A DNA stretch of 64,000 nt from Citrus sinensis (GCF_022201045.2 NC_068562.1:11345001-11409000), one strand, 5' to 3'. Positions 44,331 through 58,346 are shown, counted from the stretch's first letter. Numbers and translations are program-made. The notes: generated by a model not told the origin, from the letters alone.

Positions 44331-47300
44331 ATGAAGCAACTTAAGTTTTGTTCGTTTTCAACATTTTTTATAGTTCTAATCCATGTGCTTGTTTGTCTGT
44401 CAGCAAGCTTGGTTTCTACAGAAGGCTTTGACTCGTTGTTGGAGCTCCCACATTCTGGGTCAAACGGAACTCGATCCAAATCCAAAAGGGTAATTTTTGT
44501 TGGTGATTTTGGTGCCAAAGGAGATGGCTTCAATGATGACACTGAGGTAACTTATCTACAACTTGAACTGTGTATGCTGTTTCTGTTGGTTTGTTTGATT
44601 GGCTCTGTATTTGAACTTGAAAAGTAATTGTGTAAGTGTAATGCATGTTAAGTTTTGAGACGTCTCGATAAATGGAATGGCACCCAATTAGTTAAGAAGA
44701 AACAATAAAATTGCTTTAGAAATTTCACGATTGTGAGGTCAAGTTTTATACAGTGTTAACATATCCGGAATTTCTCCAATCATTTTTTCAATGAGAAGTT
44801 TTATACAGCTAGGAAATTTCTGACTCAAGCGAGAATTTCTTTCTAAGAATCTTGAGTTTGTAATTAATGGACTGTGGATTAGTTGATTGTGATCTTCGTT
44901 GTAGCAATGGATGGTTCAATTGACCGTATTAATCGAAATCCAGTTTAAAGCACTCAATTAGCCAAATTATTATCCTTTACTGAGCCGGTTTTCGGTTTCT
45001 TAAGAAATGAGGAAAAGGAATGAAGATTTAGAACCCAAAAGTCTTTTTGGTGAGATGTTGTAAGATACCAAAATTCTTTCACTAAATCTGTTGGGAATTT
45101 ACTAGAGCATCAATAACAAAGAGAATGTTGTTTGTTTTATACGTTCACTCTCCTTACAACCAGTTGGGAAGAAAAGCATACCTGTAATAAAGAGCATTTC
45201 TTGCTTTCTCAGGCATTTGCAAATGCTTGGAAGAAGGCTTGTTCTTTTCCTGCACGAACAAAAATTGTTTTTTCAGCTGGATACACTTTTCTAATCCATC
45301 CCATCGATATTTCTGGGCCCTGTAAATCTAGACTTACTTTGGAGGTAAGATATTATTGGTTAAATTACTCTAATTCGCAACTGATTTTTCCTATATAATG
45401 CAGTTTTCAGTTCCCTGAGTTTTCTTGTATTTAATCCGTTGGAGTTGCATTCTAATAGATATCTGGAACAATAGTTGCTCCTAAAGATCCTGATGTCTGG
45501 AAGGGTTTGAATCGACGTAGATGGCTCTACTTTAATCGGGTGAACCATCTTACCGTACAAGGAGGAGGGACAATCGATGGAATGGGACAGGAATGGTGGT
45601 CAAGATCCTGCAAGATTAACACAACAAATGTATAGCTATCTTGCAGTCCTAAATCTATGACTATTTTTGGATATTTATGCCTGCATTTTTCTAAATTGGC
45701 TCCGATTCATTTTATTGCAGCCATGTCGACATGCTCCAACGGTTAGTGCTGCTTCTTTTTTGAGCAATGCAGTTTGTTCTGCTGATCTCAGCCTTGCCCC
45801 TTTCTCAACATTATTTGAAATAAAATATTTGAGTCCTTTGACACTTCCGGTTATGGCCCTGAGAATATTAGTTTTCTTCCGTGTTTATTTGCTGAATACG
45901 TCATGACAACCACACCTGCAGGCTATTACTTTTCATAAGTGCAAGAATTTGAAAGTTCAGAACCTTAGGGTGGTCAACAGTCAACAAATGCACATTGCAT
46001 TCACTAATTGTCTACGGGTTGTGATATCCAATCTCGAAGTGATTGCACCTGCTGAAAGTCCTAATACGGATGGGATACACATCAGTGCATCTCGTGGTGT
46101 TGAAGTCAAGAATAGCATAGTTGGAACAGGTTAGTCATCACCAGAACTGCTGCAATCTAAAACTTTAGTTATCTCAAAAAATTGTTCTCCTATTTCTTTT
46201 CCAAAGATCATAGCTGAGCGGTTATTGTCCTCTTGCTCTAAAGTACGGACGGAATTTTGTATTTTCTTGAAAGTGGATTTTGGCTGTTGTTGTATTTGTG
46301 AATCAATCAGTCACATTACCATATGGTGATTCATGTTTTAGGAATTAGTAGTACGACTAGGTTGACAGTATATTTTTTAGAATGAAATGTATGTATCATC
46401 ATTATACTTTGTTTCTTGGTTGCAATGTGTTTGCACTCTTGATTATTCTGCTGTGTTCCTTTTAATATCTAACTTGTTTTTATTATTTAAAAGAAGTTGA
46501 TCAGAAGAACTTCAACGGAAACTAAGTTCAAACTTGTTAAAATATGAGTTCAAGAATATAGCCAGTGGGGTTTGTTGAATTGATTATAACAGTAGGACCG
46601 CCAATTTTTTCTCTTTGTTTCTTGAACAATTATTAGAAGACAATAAATACGAATTTTGTTCATATTTGGTTAAGAACAAGTTTCTAGTGAAAGCTATTAC
46701 TAAACGGATTTGATTATGAAATTTAGGTATCATGATGTAAGAAACTCTTCAATAAAGTTAAAATATTTGTGAACGTATAATTTTCATTTACAAATACAAT
46801 AGAGAATGAACCTTTCCTCTAGGCTTTAGATGATGTTATTGCTATGGGTTGTATCTATAGGATTTAGGCTTTTGCTTATATTTCATGACAAAACATACTG
46901 ATTGATTGAAAAATTTGTACCTTTTTAAACAGAATGTAATCTACACTGATGCCTCTATATTAGATGCCTGAGAAAAGATGTGGTACTGAATGTTTCAAAA
47001 ACCTTTTCTCCCCTTGATGAAGAGAGATTGAGGAACAAGTATAACACATCTTGAACTCGTTGCAGCAAAAAAATTTTGTACCAATGTCTTCTCTTTTTTT
47101 CTTCTGGCTATGTGTCCTTATTCTTGAAAGTTTATTATCTATTGTCCTGCCGTCTAAGTTTTATTCTAAAAATTCTGCATCCAGGAGATGACTGCATATC
47201 TATAGTTGGGAATTCTTCACTAATCCGAATCAGAAACTTTGCCTGTGGGCCAGGCCATGGTATAAGGTAATAACTACTTTCACATTAATCAGGATGTTTG

Positions 47301-48369
47301 GCATTGAATTCCTTTACTAATAGCATTTGGATTGCATTTAGCATTGGAAGCTTGGGGAAATCAAATTCATCTGTACGAATTCATGATATAATGGTTTATG
47401 GAGCATTAATTTCCAACACTCAGAATGGGGTTCGGATAAAAACATGGCAGGTAGACTTCCTCAGATATTCCCCCGTGTGTCTTCTACATGTATACATATA
47501 TTTGTCTGCATGTAGATACTCTAAACCAGTGAATTGGTAGTAAACTGATGCTCAACTGTCTTATTTCTTCACCAGGGAGGCAGTGGTTCTGCCACCAATA
47601 TCCAGTTCTTGGATGTTTTGATGAAAAACGTATCAAATCCAATAATAATAGACCAATATTATTGTGATTCACCGGTGCCATGTGCAAACCAGGTATGCAA
47701 CCCTTACGCTACTTGTATTAGCTGAGTAGCTTTATTGGTATGACTGACTACTGAAATGGTTAAAGAAAACTCCCTGTAGTCTTTTTTTGGAGCACGTCTA
47801 TATTGGTACTTCTCATTTTAGGGCAATGTCATTCCATATTCACATTCTTGTGTTGAAAGATCTTCCATAATAGTATTTCACGAACGATGATTATTACATG
47901 TTCCTGTCACCCTCATCACTCGATCCTCATTTAGAAGCATGATCTAACATTTAAACAAATAGTCTTAAAGAGTTATCTCTTGCAATATCCTTTGAATATT
48001 GTAACACACAGTTTTCCAGAAGGACCTATTGGATTCTAAATATTCTTGTCCTGAAAATATATCGCCTAATGTCTTCATGGAATGCAGACTTCAGCTGTTA
48101 AAGTGGAGAACATAACCTTTATACACATTAAAGGAACTTCAGCAACAGAGGAAGCAATAAAATTTGCATGCAGTGATGACTCACCATGCGAAGGCTTATT
48201 TTTGGAAGACGTTCAGCTTGTGTCACACTCTGGGGGCATTGCGAAGTCATTTTGTTGGGAAGCTTACGGGTCAAGCGTGGGTCAAGTAGAACCACCTCCT
48301 TGCTTCGCATGCTCTGAGGGCTTAATTGAGCAGAAAGCCCCGTCTAACTTAGCTTTTCAATCCTTCTGA
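44331..48369 (+). CDS. Polygalacturonase (GH28 pectinase), nine exons
   Basis: Exons are 44331-44546, 45213-45344, 45459-45629, 45721-45741, 45922-46129, 47185-47266, 47342-47450, 47576-47692 and 48088-48369. All junctions are GT-AG with matching phases and yield 445 residues. The N terminus (FIVLIHVLVCLSASLVSTEG) is a secretion signal, so the enzyme acts in the cell wall, hydrolysing alpha-1,4 bonds of homogalacturonan. All four GH28 motifs are present: SPNTDGIHI, GDDC, GPGHGISIG and RIKTWQ, giving the three catalytic Asp, the His and the substrate-binding Arg/Lys. The start at 44331 directly precedes the signal peptide. Exon 4 is a 21-nt microexon (PCRHAPT). The gene corresponds to Arabidopsis At1g80170 by position and type. 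The intact motif set suggests an active endo- or exo-enzyme. Confidence 0.93.
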
Positions 48370-49030
48370 AGGAATGTCAAGACTTCCTAAACACGTTTTC
48401 AACATCTCCTTGCATCAACAATATAGTTTAACCGTAATAAGATTTATCAAAAGTAAATTGCTCTGAGACTTTACCAAGTATATGATCATTGTTGTATATG
48501 ATTTATGAAAATGTTGTATCTAGTGATTGCAACTCATAATGTGTTATCTGGAAAATAGCATGTAAATTCACTATGCAGAATGCCAGTCAAAAGAGTGTAG
48601 AATCAGACTTTATTATTTGCAATATAGACAATTTAGCTACAAAAATGAAGGCATTTCTTTTAATGCCTTCTTCCTCTTGGAGAGTGCAGATGACATGCTG
48701 TGTCTTCAACCTGTGCAATTATAAGTTTCTACCTGATAAATAGCAGCACCATAAGCACAAAACACAGAAGAAGTGCTTTATATAAATGAGTTCCATGCCA
48801 GATTTAATAAATTAATACTAGCAATTCCAGTTGCTATGGAAATTTCAGCAATAAATCAACAATTTGATAACAATAGGAAATGCAGTGAAACGAAGAAAAA
48901 ATTTCCCAGCATTTCCAAGTCTAAAGAATTAAATCAGAGCAGCTGAATCTTCAACAAGTCAGCGGCATCCAGAAGCATACTGATAAAATGACATTAGCTC
49001 TCGCCAAATCTTTAGACTGATAGTTCAGCA
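48370..49030. other. Convergent 3' flanks of the polygalacturonase and deformylase genes
   Basis: The two genes converge here; the stretch should hold both 3' UTRs. AATAAA-like motifs occur on both strands. No further gene seen. Confidence 0.5.
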
Positions 49031-51667
49031 TTAAGGCTCATGGACACCAAGCTTGGGGCAGCCCTCTGCGAGAGGCAAGTCTAGATTTTCTACAGTTCTA
49101 AACGTTTTTGGTACCATCTTATCGACATATAGAGTACCATCCAGATGATCACATTCATGCTGTAAAATCCGGGCCTGCCAACCTGTAGCATCTACTTTGA
49201 TGGGCTGACCATCACGATCCAAACCAGTAACCTCAATGTCTAGATACCTCTCCACCACTGCTCTGTATCCATTGACACTGCAAAGTTGGAAAAGAAAAGA
49301 AAGGACGCTAGTTAAAAACCATATACAATACAATCATTGTGAAAATTGAAGTCACGGTTCCAACTTAAACTTTAGATATGTTAAAGTCTATTTCCATGTC
49401 TAGAAACTCTCAACTGTTTGCAAACTCCCAGCAACCAACATGATAATCCAAAATTCAAATTTACAATACTATATGGAACGAGAAGAATCTGACACAGACA
49501 GGTAATCGACGGTAACAAAACTGACTGAACTCAAATAATAGTTTGATGATTGCGGATGATCCAAACTCTAGGCAATAGCACACTCCTATACATCAACTAC
49601 TACTTCCTTCTATCAATAACATAGATAACGTTTATAACGCTAGCCATTTTAATTATCTTTTTGCCTGTACAAGGTTTAGCATAGTTTACTTGACGAAGTT
49701 TTAGAAGTGTAGGAGTAAGAAAACAGAAGACAGTATTATATAACCTCATATATCAGCACAGTCATGGCTTATCAACAATTGATACTTTTCTATCTAAAAA
49801 GAATAAAAAATAATACTTTCCTCCTATGAGAGAGCTAGAAAGCAGGAAGCAATTAGTTCGAGGAAACTCATAATGTATAATATCATAGAACAAGACATGC
49901 TCATTGAACATTTTAAGGAACCTTTGGTGAAACAAGAGAAACAACTTTGTTCCTCTGCAATAATAATAGAAGTTCCTAATAATGTTATCATAAAAGCTTG
50001 GTATCATACTCATTTTCAGAAAGCAATACGCAGTAACAACTTAAGTATCCATAATGGGCGTGATTTCATTTAAAGACAATAGATAATGCGGTCCACATTC
50101 AAAACGAAAATGCCAGTTTTGTTTATTTGTCTTGAACAGCAGGTCTGGATCTGGTAATTTAAATGCACAGTTCAGCGGACACCAGCTACAGGAAGTTAAA
50201 AGGAAAAATAAAGGGAATGAGTCTAAGCACAGATGTAAGAGAAGGCAGTAGAGATGACAAAGAAATTGACGTATGAAGGGAACAAAAGAATTTTAAAATT
50301 GAAATTACTTATTCTCATTTTACCTTAAACACCCTTCAAAAAACAGTGCTGTCCTGTCGCTCTTCTTTTTCAGCTTGGGGTTTAGAATCATCTGCCTCAG
50401 AAAAACTAATACAGTGTAAGTGTAAAGCGAATATTGTTGAATGATAAAAGTAAGAAAAACATTGGATAAAACAAACATACCAGAAGATCAAAAGGGCGTC
50501 TATCGAAGGCTTTAATTTCTTCCTTAGATTGATAACTGATATATTCTTTCGTATCTTCCAACACTATGATCTGCAGAGATGAAATTAATCAGAGCTCTAA
50601 TTATACAAAGAGATGGCAAATCTATTCTATAGATAACGTAAAAGAGTTGATTACTTCAAAACTATAAGTTTTTCCCCTTTGTAATGGAATGGTTACATGG
50701 TGCATGGCTATAACCAAAAATGGAAAAAAAAAATTCTTTTCCAGTTTAGGTTCTTCCATTAACACATTATTCTAAAAGATTTATCTACTTAATTCAGTCT
50801 CAACGGAATCCTTTTCTCTCTGAGAGTATAATTATATATTAACTTCGGACATATTATATCAACAACGCAAGTGGAACTCCAACAGATGGTATATATAAAA
50901 TAACACATGTAACATTCAATCTTTCAGTTAAACCAGAAAAATTCGACAAAGCTGCTCAAATGAAATGAAGAGACTACTTTGTAAGGCATATAACTATTTT
51001 GCGACTAATGATTAAACCAGAAATTGTAAGCACTAGTTTTATGACTCAAAAAAGAGTCAGTTGAACAAAATTAGCATCAATGTTGAACCACACACCTATC
51101 CTATCCGTTGAATACCTCAAAATCAATATTCAACATTACATAATTTCGAACAAAGCATAAATCTTTAGCATATTTTTATAAAACCGACCATTGCCACAAA
51201 CAAATAACTATGCTTCAGAAGGCAACAGTTAATACAACTAACTAAACGAAAAATTAAAGATTAAAACTAACTCTTAATGGGACTCCAATTTGAGGAGCAG
51301 CAAGCCCAACACCAGGAGCAGACCTCATAACCTTAACCATATCATCAATAATATTCTGTATCCTTTCTGACCCGATTTCACCCGGATCAACTTCTCGGGC
51401 CGGTTCATGCAAAACCGGGTCACCCGCTTGTACTATTTCCGGCAGCTTCGCTTTCTTGTTTTGTCCCAGACCCAGAAGCCAACCCGCCTTGCTAATTGCA
51501 GATGTCGTGCGGGCTTTCCGGTGGGGGGAGAATGTTACATCGTTTGAGAAATCGGGGCTTGAAACCAGTTTTCGGGTTGGGCACAATATTATCGGAGCGG
51601 ATTTGATATGTCTTTTGGCCAGACATATTGGTAGATGACACACAGAGAATCTATGGATAGCTTCCAT
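49031..51667 (-). CDS. PDF1A: Peptide deformylase 1A (organellar)
   Basis: Exons on the - strand: 51667-51272, 50570-50481, 50391-50324 and 49277-49031; in phase, 266 residues. It removes the formyl group from N-formyl-Met of newly made organellar proteins. All three metal/active-site motifs are present: [10 protein letters not shown] (about 117-126), EGCLS, formed across the exon 3/4 junction, and HECDH, which gives the two metal His ligands and the catalytic Glu. Residues 1-60 are rich in Ser, Arg, Lys and His and poor in acidic residues, a mitochondrial (possibly dual) transit peptide. The PDF1A class is chosen over PDF1B because of the [20 protein letters not shown] stretch and the [20 protein letters not shown] region; this relies on my memory of the family. 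Introns 1 and 3 are long (0.70 and 1.05 kb). Confidence 0.92.
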
Positions 51668-53809
51668 AGCTGCTTTTGGTTTGGAGTTCAGTTCAACTTA
51701 TTACAGACATTTTCTAAAATACTATGAAATTACCTAATTACCCTTATTTTAAATTGAGCTTGATTTGGCCCAAACTGGAGCATAGGCCATGTTGGGGCCC
51801 AAGTCAGATTCGTATTAAGATTAATTAGAACAAAAATGGTTGTAGCTTTAAGCAATAGAAATTGCATGACATTTTTAAGTCCGGAACTTGGTAGATAAGA
51901 GCCATTGCCAATGTATAGTAACAGCATGAGTTGAACATCATGCTTATTATGTTGGACGTAGATTACCTTTATAGCCTTGAGTTAGTGATTATGAGAGATA
52001 TCATACGCCTTGAAAGTGATGGTTTGGGTTTCATGTGGATTTTCAATGATTGCACATGAAATTATTGAATGCAGACTATTTAAAGTTATGTCTTGGTTTG
52101 TAAAAAGACACCAAAAAAGAGAAGGAAAGTTGCGTAAATTTTATTCATGGTGTCACAAATTTGATGTAAGTTATTGGAGTGAACTAATCAAGTTTTTACA
52201 TCTAATGAAAACATTAAAGCGCAAAATGTCAATTTGCCTGTTGGTACAATGATGTTTTGAATATGGGAATAGATGAACTACAAGATGAGCATGTGCAGTA
52301 TTATGTAAAATAATAAAATGCCCATAGAGATGGCTTCTTGCGTCTATGGGGGTTGAGGGTTTGAAAGTTTGATATCAGAACAAAATAATATTATTTTATA
52401 GACTTTAAGATTGAAGAAATAATGGGTTAAACCAAGGTTATTGTCAAATCTTTAGAACGTATGATTACTGTTATTAGAGTAAGAATGTTAAAAAAAAAAA
52501 AAACTTAGCCTGTAGTGTATTTTTCAACTGAGAATATAAGAAAGTGATACTTATTTTTTTTCTCTTTCGTTTTTAACTAGTCATTTGATTTTAAAAGAAT
52601 AAAAAATTAATTTTAATGTACTAATAAACACAATTTCTTTATTGATACATAACGTATTGCAGCTCTATAACTGTGTATTCTTATGAAAAATAATAATTAT
52701 TCAGCAACATTTATTTTTAATTTTTAACCGATTTTGCGCTAACGGTTTAACAATTTTGCCTGTCCGACCAAACACGAGCAATGTAACAATTTGATACCAT
52801 TTATGGTATAGAGTTCTAGAAAAATTTGTATACAATGTATCCATAAATCAAGAACTAACACAATAAATAGTTTGGTATGAGATGCTTCGTGCCATCCCTT
52901 CTCTTAATGGCTCAAAACAAAAAACATTATAAAAACATATCCCTTCTCTTAAGGTGCCCTTATTGCATTGCAATGAAGGAGGAGGTTTGGCGCTTGACTC
53001 GGCAACAATGGCGTCTTTTATGGGCACCTTTCGGTCCCAACCCCAGCTGCCATTTCTTATGCCGCACGTTTGCATTGAATTGTCTGATCTCACAAGCGTG
53101 TGGGTATGAATTATTAGTAATTAGGTCTTCATTTTGCTAAAAAAAAGTCGGCAAAAACTATTATTTTTGGGCACTCCTCCACTTCTTTGAGTCAAGCCAC
53201 GTGCCACAAGTCATTTTTGCCGGCATTTTTATTGCTACTTTCTTTCAGTCTCTACACATTACAATAAGTCTTAGATATTTTCTATTGCATGCTTTTTCCT
53301 CCCTTGGATTCTTCCACGGGCCAATTTTTTTTTTTTTTGTAGTATTAAAAATATCAATATCTGTTGTATGATAAATAGGATCATGCTACGGTGCCACAGT
53401 TGTATCCAGCCGTTGGATGCACTTGGATTGGTAGAGTTCACTGGCATCCAACGGTTGGATGCAACTATGGCATGGTACCATAGTTGCACCTAATATTTCT
53501 CCTGATAAATAATAGACAAAATTATTTTAAAAATATAAATAATAATCATTTTTTTGTCAATCGAACCTAATTTTATTGCTTCATACCGAATTAGAATGAA
53601 TAATAGAAAATTATTTTAATTTTGATCGTTAATTTCAAAACAAAGGTGATCTAAATGGGGTGCGAATTAAAGCAAATGCACTTTTGACCATACAAGCATA
53701 TTCTTTTGAGATCAAATGGTTTCTTTATTCAAATAAATGCTCTTTTGTCAAGGAATCATCATTCACACTCCCATTTAAAAAATAAGAATTATTTGATGAT
53801 CTCCCACAC
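51668..53809. other. Intergenic stretch between PDF1A and the DUF761 gene
   Basis: No convincing gene seen. Bases 52848-53140 are locally GC-richer and open on both strands but match nothing I know; they may be an old gene fragment. A 90-bp foldback lies at 53389-53480. Confidence 0.45.
53389..53480. repeat. Short foldback (hairpin) element
   Basis: CGGTGCCACAGTTGTATCCA followed by GCCGTTGGATGCA pairs with TGGCATCCAACGGTTGGATG followed by CAACTATGGCATGG. The arms are about 33 bp with few mismatches around a loop of about 25 bp. This is a MITE-like palindrome. Confidence 0.7.
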
Positions 53810-53817
53810 TATAAATA
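53810..53817 (+). promoter_or_regulatory. TATA box of the DUF761 gene
   Basis: A perfect TATAAATA lies 101 bp upstream of the ATG at 53911, after CTCCCACAC. Confidence 0.6.
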
Positions 53818-53910
53818 TAGAAGCATGTTACCCTTCATGGAGATCAAATTAACAAAGGCTAGTGCAAGTTTTTCAAACAAGAAGATTTGAGAAGCTTAAT
53901 TGAAATAGAA

Positions 53911-54195
53911 ATGAAGAATAGTAGCTCATCAGTGCCTCCTTCATTTTACAGCTCCAAAGTTGCAGAAGCAGAAGAAGACGCTATCAGCAGAGCAGCTTTG
54001 AAGCCCCAAGTTGTGGATCAAAAACCCGCAGCAGCAGCTACAGATAATCATAATAATAACAAGCTAGAGAGCAAGCCATCCATGGACGTTAATGAAAGCG
54101 CGGAATTGTTCATCAAGAATTTCAGGAAACAACTTTTGATTCAGAGGCTTGAATCCATTGAGAATTATGAGCAGATGCTGGCAAGAGGTCTTTAG
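53911..54195 (+). CDS. Small DUF761-type protein
   Basis: A single exon of 94 residues. The C-terminal third (ESAELFIKNFRKQLLIQRLE followed by SIENYEQMLARG) is the DUF761 motif of plant 'cotton fibre expressed' proteins: an amphipathic helix with the F-x-x-Q-L-x-x-QRLESI pattern ending in a short RG tail. The N-terminal part is Ser-, Ala- and Asn-rich and probably disordered. The role of the family is not established; members are small, mostly cytosolic or nuclear and often stress- or fibre-associated. The ATG at 53911 is the first in this frame; the upstream codons start at a non-ATG. A good TATA box 101 bp upstream supports a real gene. Confidence 0.83.
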   Translation: MKNSSSSVPPSFYSSKVAEAEEDAISRAALKPQVVDQKPAAAATDNHNNNKLESKPSMDVNESAELFIKNFRKQLLIQRLESIENYEQMLARGL

Positions 54196-54416
54196 CTAGC
54201 ATGATTACATCCTTAATTATTGGCCGTTAATTATTGGTGTTTTATTTTTATTTGTTTCATCTGTTGCAACTTGTTTCCTCTCCTTTTTCTATATATGTTC
54301 ATTTTTATGCATGTTTTTAATTAGAGAGAGCTAAGCCAGAATTTTAAATTTTGTAAAAAAGAAAAATTTGTTCATCTTTTTAAAATTGACTTCGTTGCAA
54401 ATAGCTAGTTAATTTA
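54196..54416. other. 3' flank of the DUF761 gene
   Basis: Probable 3' UTR, T-rich, ending at the next MITE. Confidence 0.5.
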
Positions 54417-54688
54417 GGGTCCGTTTAGATTTGAGGTTGGTCAGTTGTAACTTAAAAGTTACAGAATTAAAATATTTAGTAAATATTAATTATTGTGGCT
54501 TAAAAATTATATTGATATGATTTTTCACTTGCACGATTAAAAATTTATTATATCATTAATAATTTTATCAAAATTATTATTTGAAAATTATATTTGTTAT
54601 ATATTATTAGTTTTTGTTTCATAGTTACAATTTTTTTCCACAACAATTGTAATTTAAAAATTACATCACCTCAATCTCATACAAAACT
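54417..54688. mobile_element. Tourist-like MITE, family copy 2 (272 bp)
   Basis: Starts GGGTCCGTTTAGATTTGAGG and ends CTCAATCTCATACAAAACT, with TTA on both sides (54414-54416 and 54689-54691). It is collinear throughout with the copy at 42101 and, inverted, with the copy at 60525. Confidence 0.82.
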
Positions 54689-57600
54689 TTAGAAACGTAA
54701 TGTAAACCCCACTAGTTTTGAAGTTTCACATATAATTAAAAAATAATTCTCATAAAAGTTAGATGGTCACAGTAAAGCATTTTATTTATAGATTGAAAAA
54801 GAACAAGGAAAAAATATTGGTTTGAGCCTCTTGGGATTTGAGTGGTTAACTTTTTTTTTCTTTTTCCTATAATTAATGTTAAGATGTGGTCCGTAGGGCT
54901 CACTGAATTCCATTTCGACGAAATATTTGACATGTTCGATCAACATATTAGAGTAATAATAGATATCTAATTTTTTTTATTTTAATTTTTTTTTCAAATG
55001 ATGTATTATTTATTAAGTGATTTGGTAATTTTTTATAAGATTTAAGTGAAATCGTCTAATTGATGAATGCCTCATCATTTGGGATATTTTTTTTGGGATA
55101 AAAAATTTAGATGTATAACACCACTCAATCTATTATTATTATTATTGATGAGTTATATAACTTTAAGAGGTTGTTTGTTAAATGTTTGAAGTCTGAAATT
55201 TTATTAATTTTAAACCTTTTTAAAAATTTATTTATTTGTTTTTTGTAACTTATATCTTATTTTTAGACATTTACATCTGAATAAAAAAAAAGTAAACTTT
55301 TGTGACTTTTGTCTGAATGGAAAAAGATCTTAATGATAAATAAATATTATTTTTTAGAAATATCTCTATAAAAAAATTTATTTCCTAAAATATAAAATAA
55401 AATCTCTTTTTCTTGTTTTAATTTACAAGGACGTAAATGTCAAAGAACCAAGTTTAAGATTTTTTTTATTATAAAAACAAATAAGATGACACTTACATTT
55501 AGATATTAAAAAAAAAAAGACAAACAAAAATATGATTCAAATTTTTGTATTAAGGCCCATTCAGACTTCAGAAAAATTTAGACCCATTCAGATTTCATAC
55601 CAAAAAAACAAACACTGCCTAAATGTACAAAAGATTTATTTCCTTTTAGATAACTAATTTGAATTGAGTGGTTATATGAGCTTTGTAGTCTTTTAATTTA
55701 AATTAAGTGGATATATGGGTTTTGTAGTCTTTTTATTAGGATTGTAATAGACAATTGTTAAGTAAAACTATACATATTGTTGATGCTAATTTCTGGTCAA
55801 CTAGAGAACTAAATAATGAAATGATATAATAAACAAGTTACAGAAAATTTATGTGATTCAGCACTTAGCCTATTTCCAAAAGTATAAACAAAGTAATTTT
55901 TTACTATCAAATAAGAATCACAATGATTTTTTTTTTTTTGGTTTAGTTGTTTGCTCATCCCTCTTTGTGTTCAAGAGTTCTCTATTTATAATACAATTTA
56001 AAATATCTTGAATTCTCGATAATTCTTCGTTTTTGTCATCTCTATCACTTAATTTAAAGTTTTTATGATGTCAACATTTATCTTCTTTTGAAATTAAGTT
56101 TTATGTGATATCAATGTATTATTTCTAGCATTTATCTCCTTCTTAAATTAAGCTTTATTGGATATCGACGTATTGTCTCCAGTTTTTATCTCCTTTTTAA
56201 CTTACAATGGACTTCAAGAAGACATGAACTTCTAGATTCTTGTACTAGGCTTAGATGACATACTATTAAACTCAAGCCGTTGGATTCAACAGCTAGACTT
56301 ATTTAATTAACTATCATACTCTCCTAAAGCTGCATTCTGCAGCAATCATGTTTATTTAGCTTATTAACTTTATGAGCTCTCATGCTATTATATTTTGGCC
56401 AGTGGTAAGTTAACGTAACTTAGCACACACACAGCAACAGTGGTGGGTTCCACCAATGGGTATTGTTGATGTGTGTGGGTGTATGTTACGTTTAAGGGAA
56501 TCCTTATATTTTATATGTGTTTTCCTGCAATCATCATGCGGTTGTAGTTATTTGACTTCATACTTTTATTTTTTCATGTGGTTGTACTTATTTGACTTAT
56601 TAAATCTCTTGTTACTAAGTTTGCATGTTTTCATGCTTACGTGCTATATACTTTCATACACTCATGTAGCTGTGCTTGATTGACTTATTGACTTCTTACT
56701 GAACCCTCATACTCTCACGTGACTTTACTTAATTGACTTATTAAGTTCTTTACTTATGCTATTCATACTTTCATTTGACTATATTTGGAGACCTATTAAG
56801 CTTCTTACTAATCTCTCATGCTTTCATGCTTTGATACTTATAATTTTTCACATTTCTCGTTACAGCACATATAATTAAATTCTAATAAAAAATCGTTATA
56901 AATACAAACTCTAATAGTTGAAATCAAGATCGAATTAAAAACATATAAAGTCAACGTATAAATTAACCGTAGTTAGATTTATGATGATTGTATATATGCT
57001 AGTATTTAAAAAAAGTTTGTCATCTATATAAAAGATAGTAATTTTATAGATGCAGTTACTATTACTCTTTTAATTCTCTCTTTTGGGTTATATTATGGTA
57101 AGCTTAATATTTCTCATTTGATAAAGTGTCTGTTTAACATAATGATCATAATTATTTATTTCATCTTACAAAATTTTTAAAAAAATCCATTGTAAAAGAA
57201 AAATTATTTTGCCCCTAATAATAAAAATCTAAACTCAAATGTCCTAATTCTATTTTTTAAAACATAACTTTCATTAACACTATCTACTAAAATAAATTTA
57301 TAAAATAAGAAACTAAATAACTATTTTTTTTAAAGTAAACACTATAGTTAAATAAATTATATTGAAGTCTAAGCACCAAGTTTGATGCTGTAATTTTTAA
57401 AATTGTTACTATTAAATGTATTATAAAATAATTAATTATAAAGAAAATTAATTAAACATTTAATAACATTTATTTTAAAAAAATAACATGTAAAAGAATA
57501 TGAATGATTGAATTAGACATTATATATTAAATAAAATATAACATTTATAAATATATAAAAAAAATTATTATATATACAAATTGATAAGTAAAATACATAT

Positions 57601-58346
57601 TTTATATTATTAATTTTATATTTTATTATCTTAATATAACTAATGATTGGTTTTATTTTTTATTAATGATAAATAATTTTATATTTTATAATATGTAAAT
57701 ATATATAATATACACTAAATATAAAATTAATTCTCAAATTTAATTTTAAAAAATTATTCTTTTTAAAATCACTTTCGGAACTCTTAAAAATAGATTAAAA
57801 CAACATTTCAAACTCTAAAAAATAATCCCAAATAAACCCTAAGACTTAGAAAATGCACAATTGCTCTGAGAGAATTCTGATTCTACAATTTTTCCATGAC
57901 CAAAATCGAAAAACCTTATACATGCGGCGCAGAACCGTCGTCTTGTTAGAAGCCATACACCAAATTGTCAAGGCCGTGCATATACACCTTTCCCAGTTGT
58001 AACCATCTTGACTTGGTCACTATCATGCGATATTAATGAAATACATTTTTTGATTAGATAATATTTATATATAAAAAAAAAAACAAATTTCGATGATTAA
58101 TTCAACCAAGGGGGCATCAAAGACGACGAAAACAAAAACGAACAAAATGATCATTTCCACATCCAGGGGATCACATTCATCTGTCTTATCATACACCAAA
58201 CACCGTCCAATGAGCAAAAATGAAAAGAAACCACAAAACAGGGAGAAGAGATACCGACAGCCGTTGCTCTCTCATCTCGTTTCGTCGACTTTTATTCACA
58301 GCACTAACATATTAATATTATCATCATCATCACCATCGGAATCAAT
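54689..58346. other. AT-rich intergenic stretch
   Basis: No gene seen. It contains long A/T runs, a segment rich in recurrent CTTATTGACTT and CATGCTT-like words (about 56440-56850) that looks like decayed repeat, and no supported open frame. The 3' UTR of the glyoxalase gene should lie just before 58347. Confidence 0.45.

Noticed and set aside
52848-53140. GC-richer segment open on both strands, possible gene fragment
   Set aside because: No family match, no start context or splice signals that I could defend; mentioned only in the spacer note.
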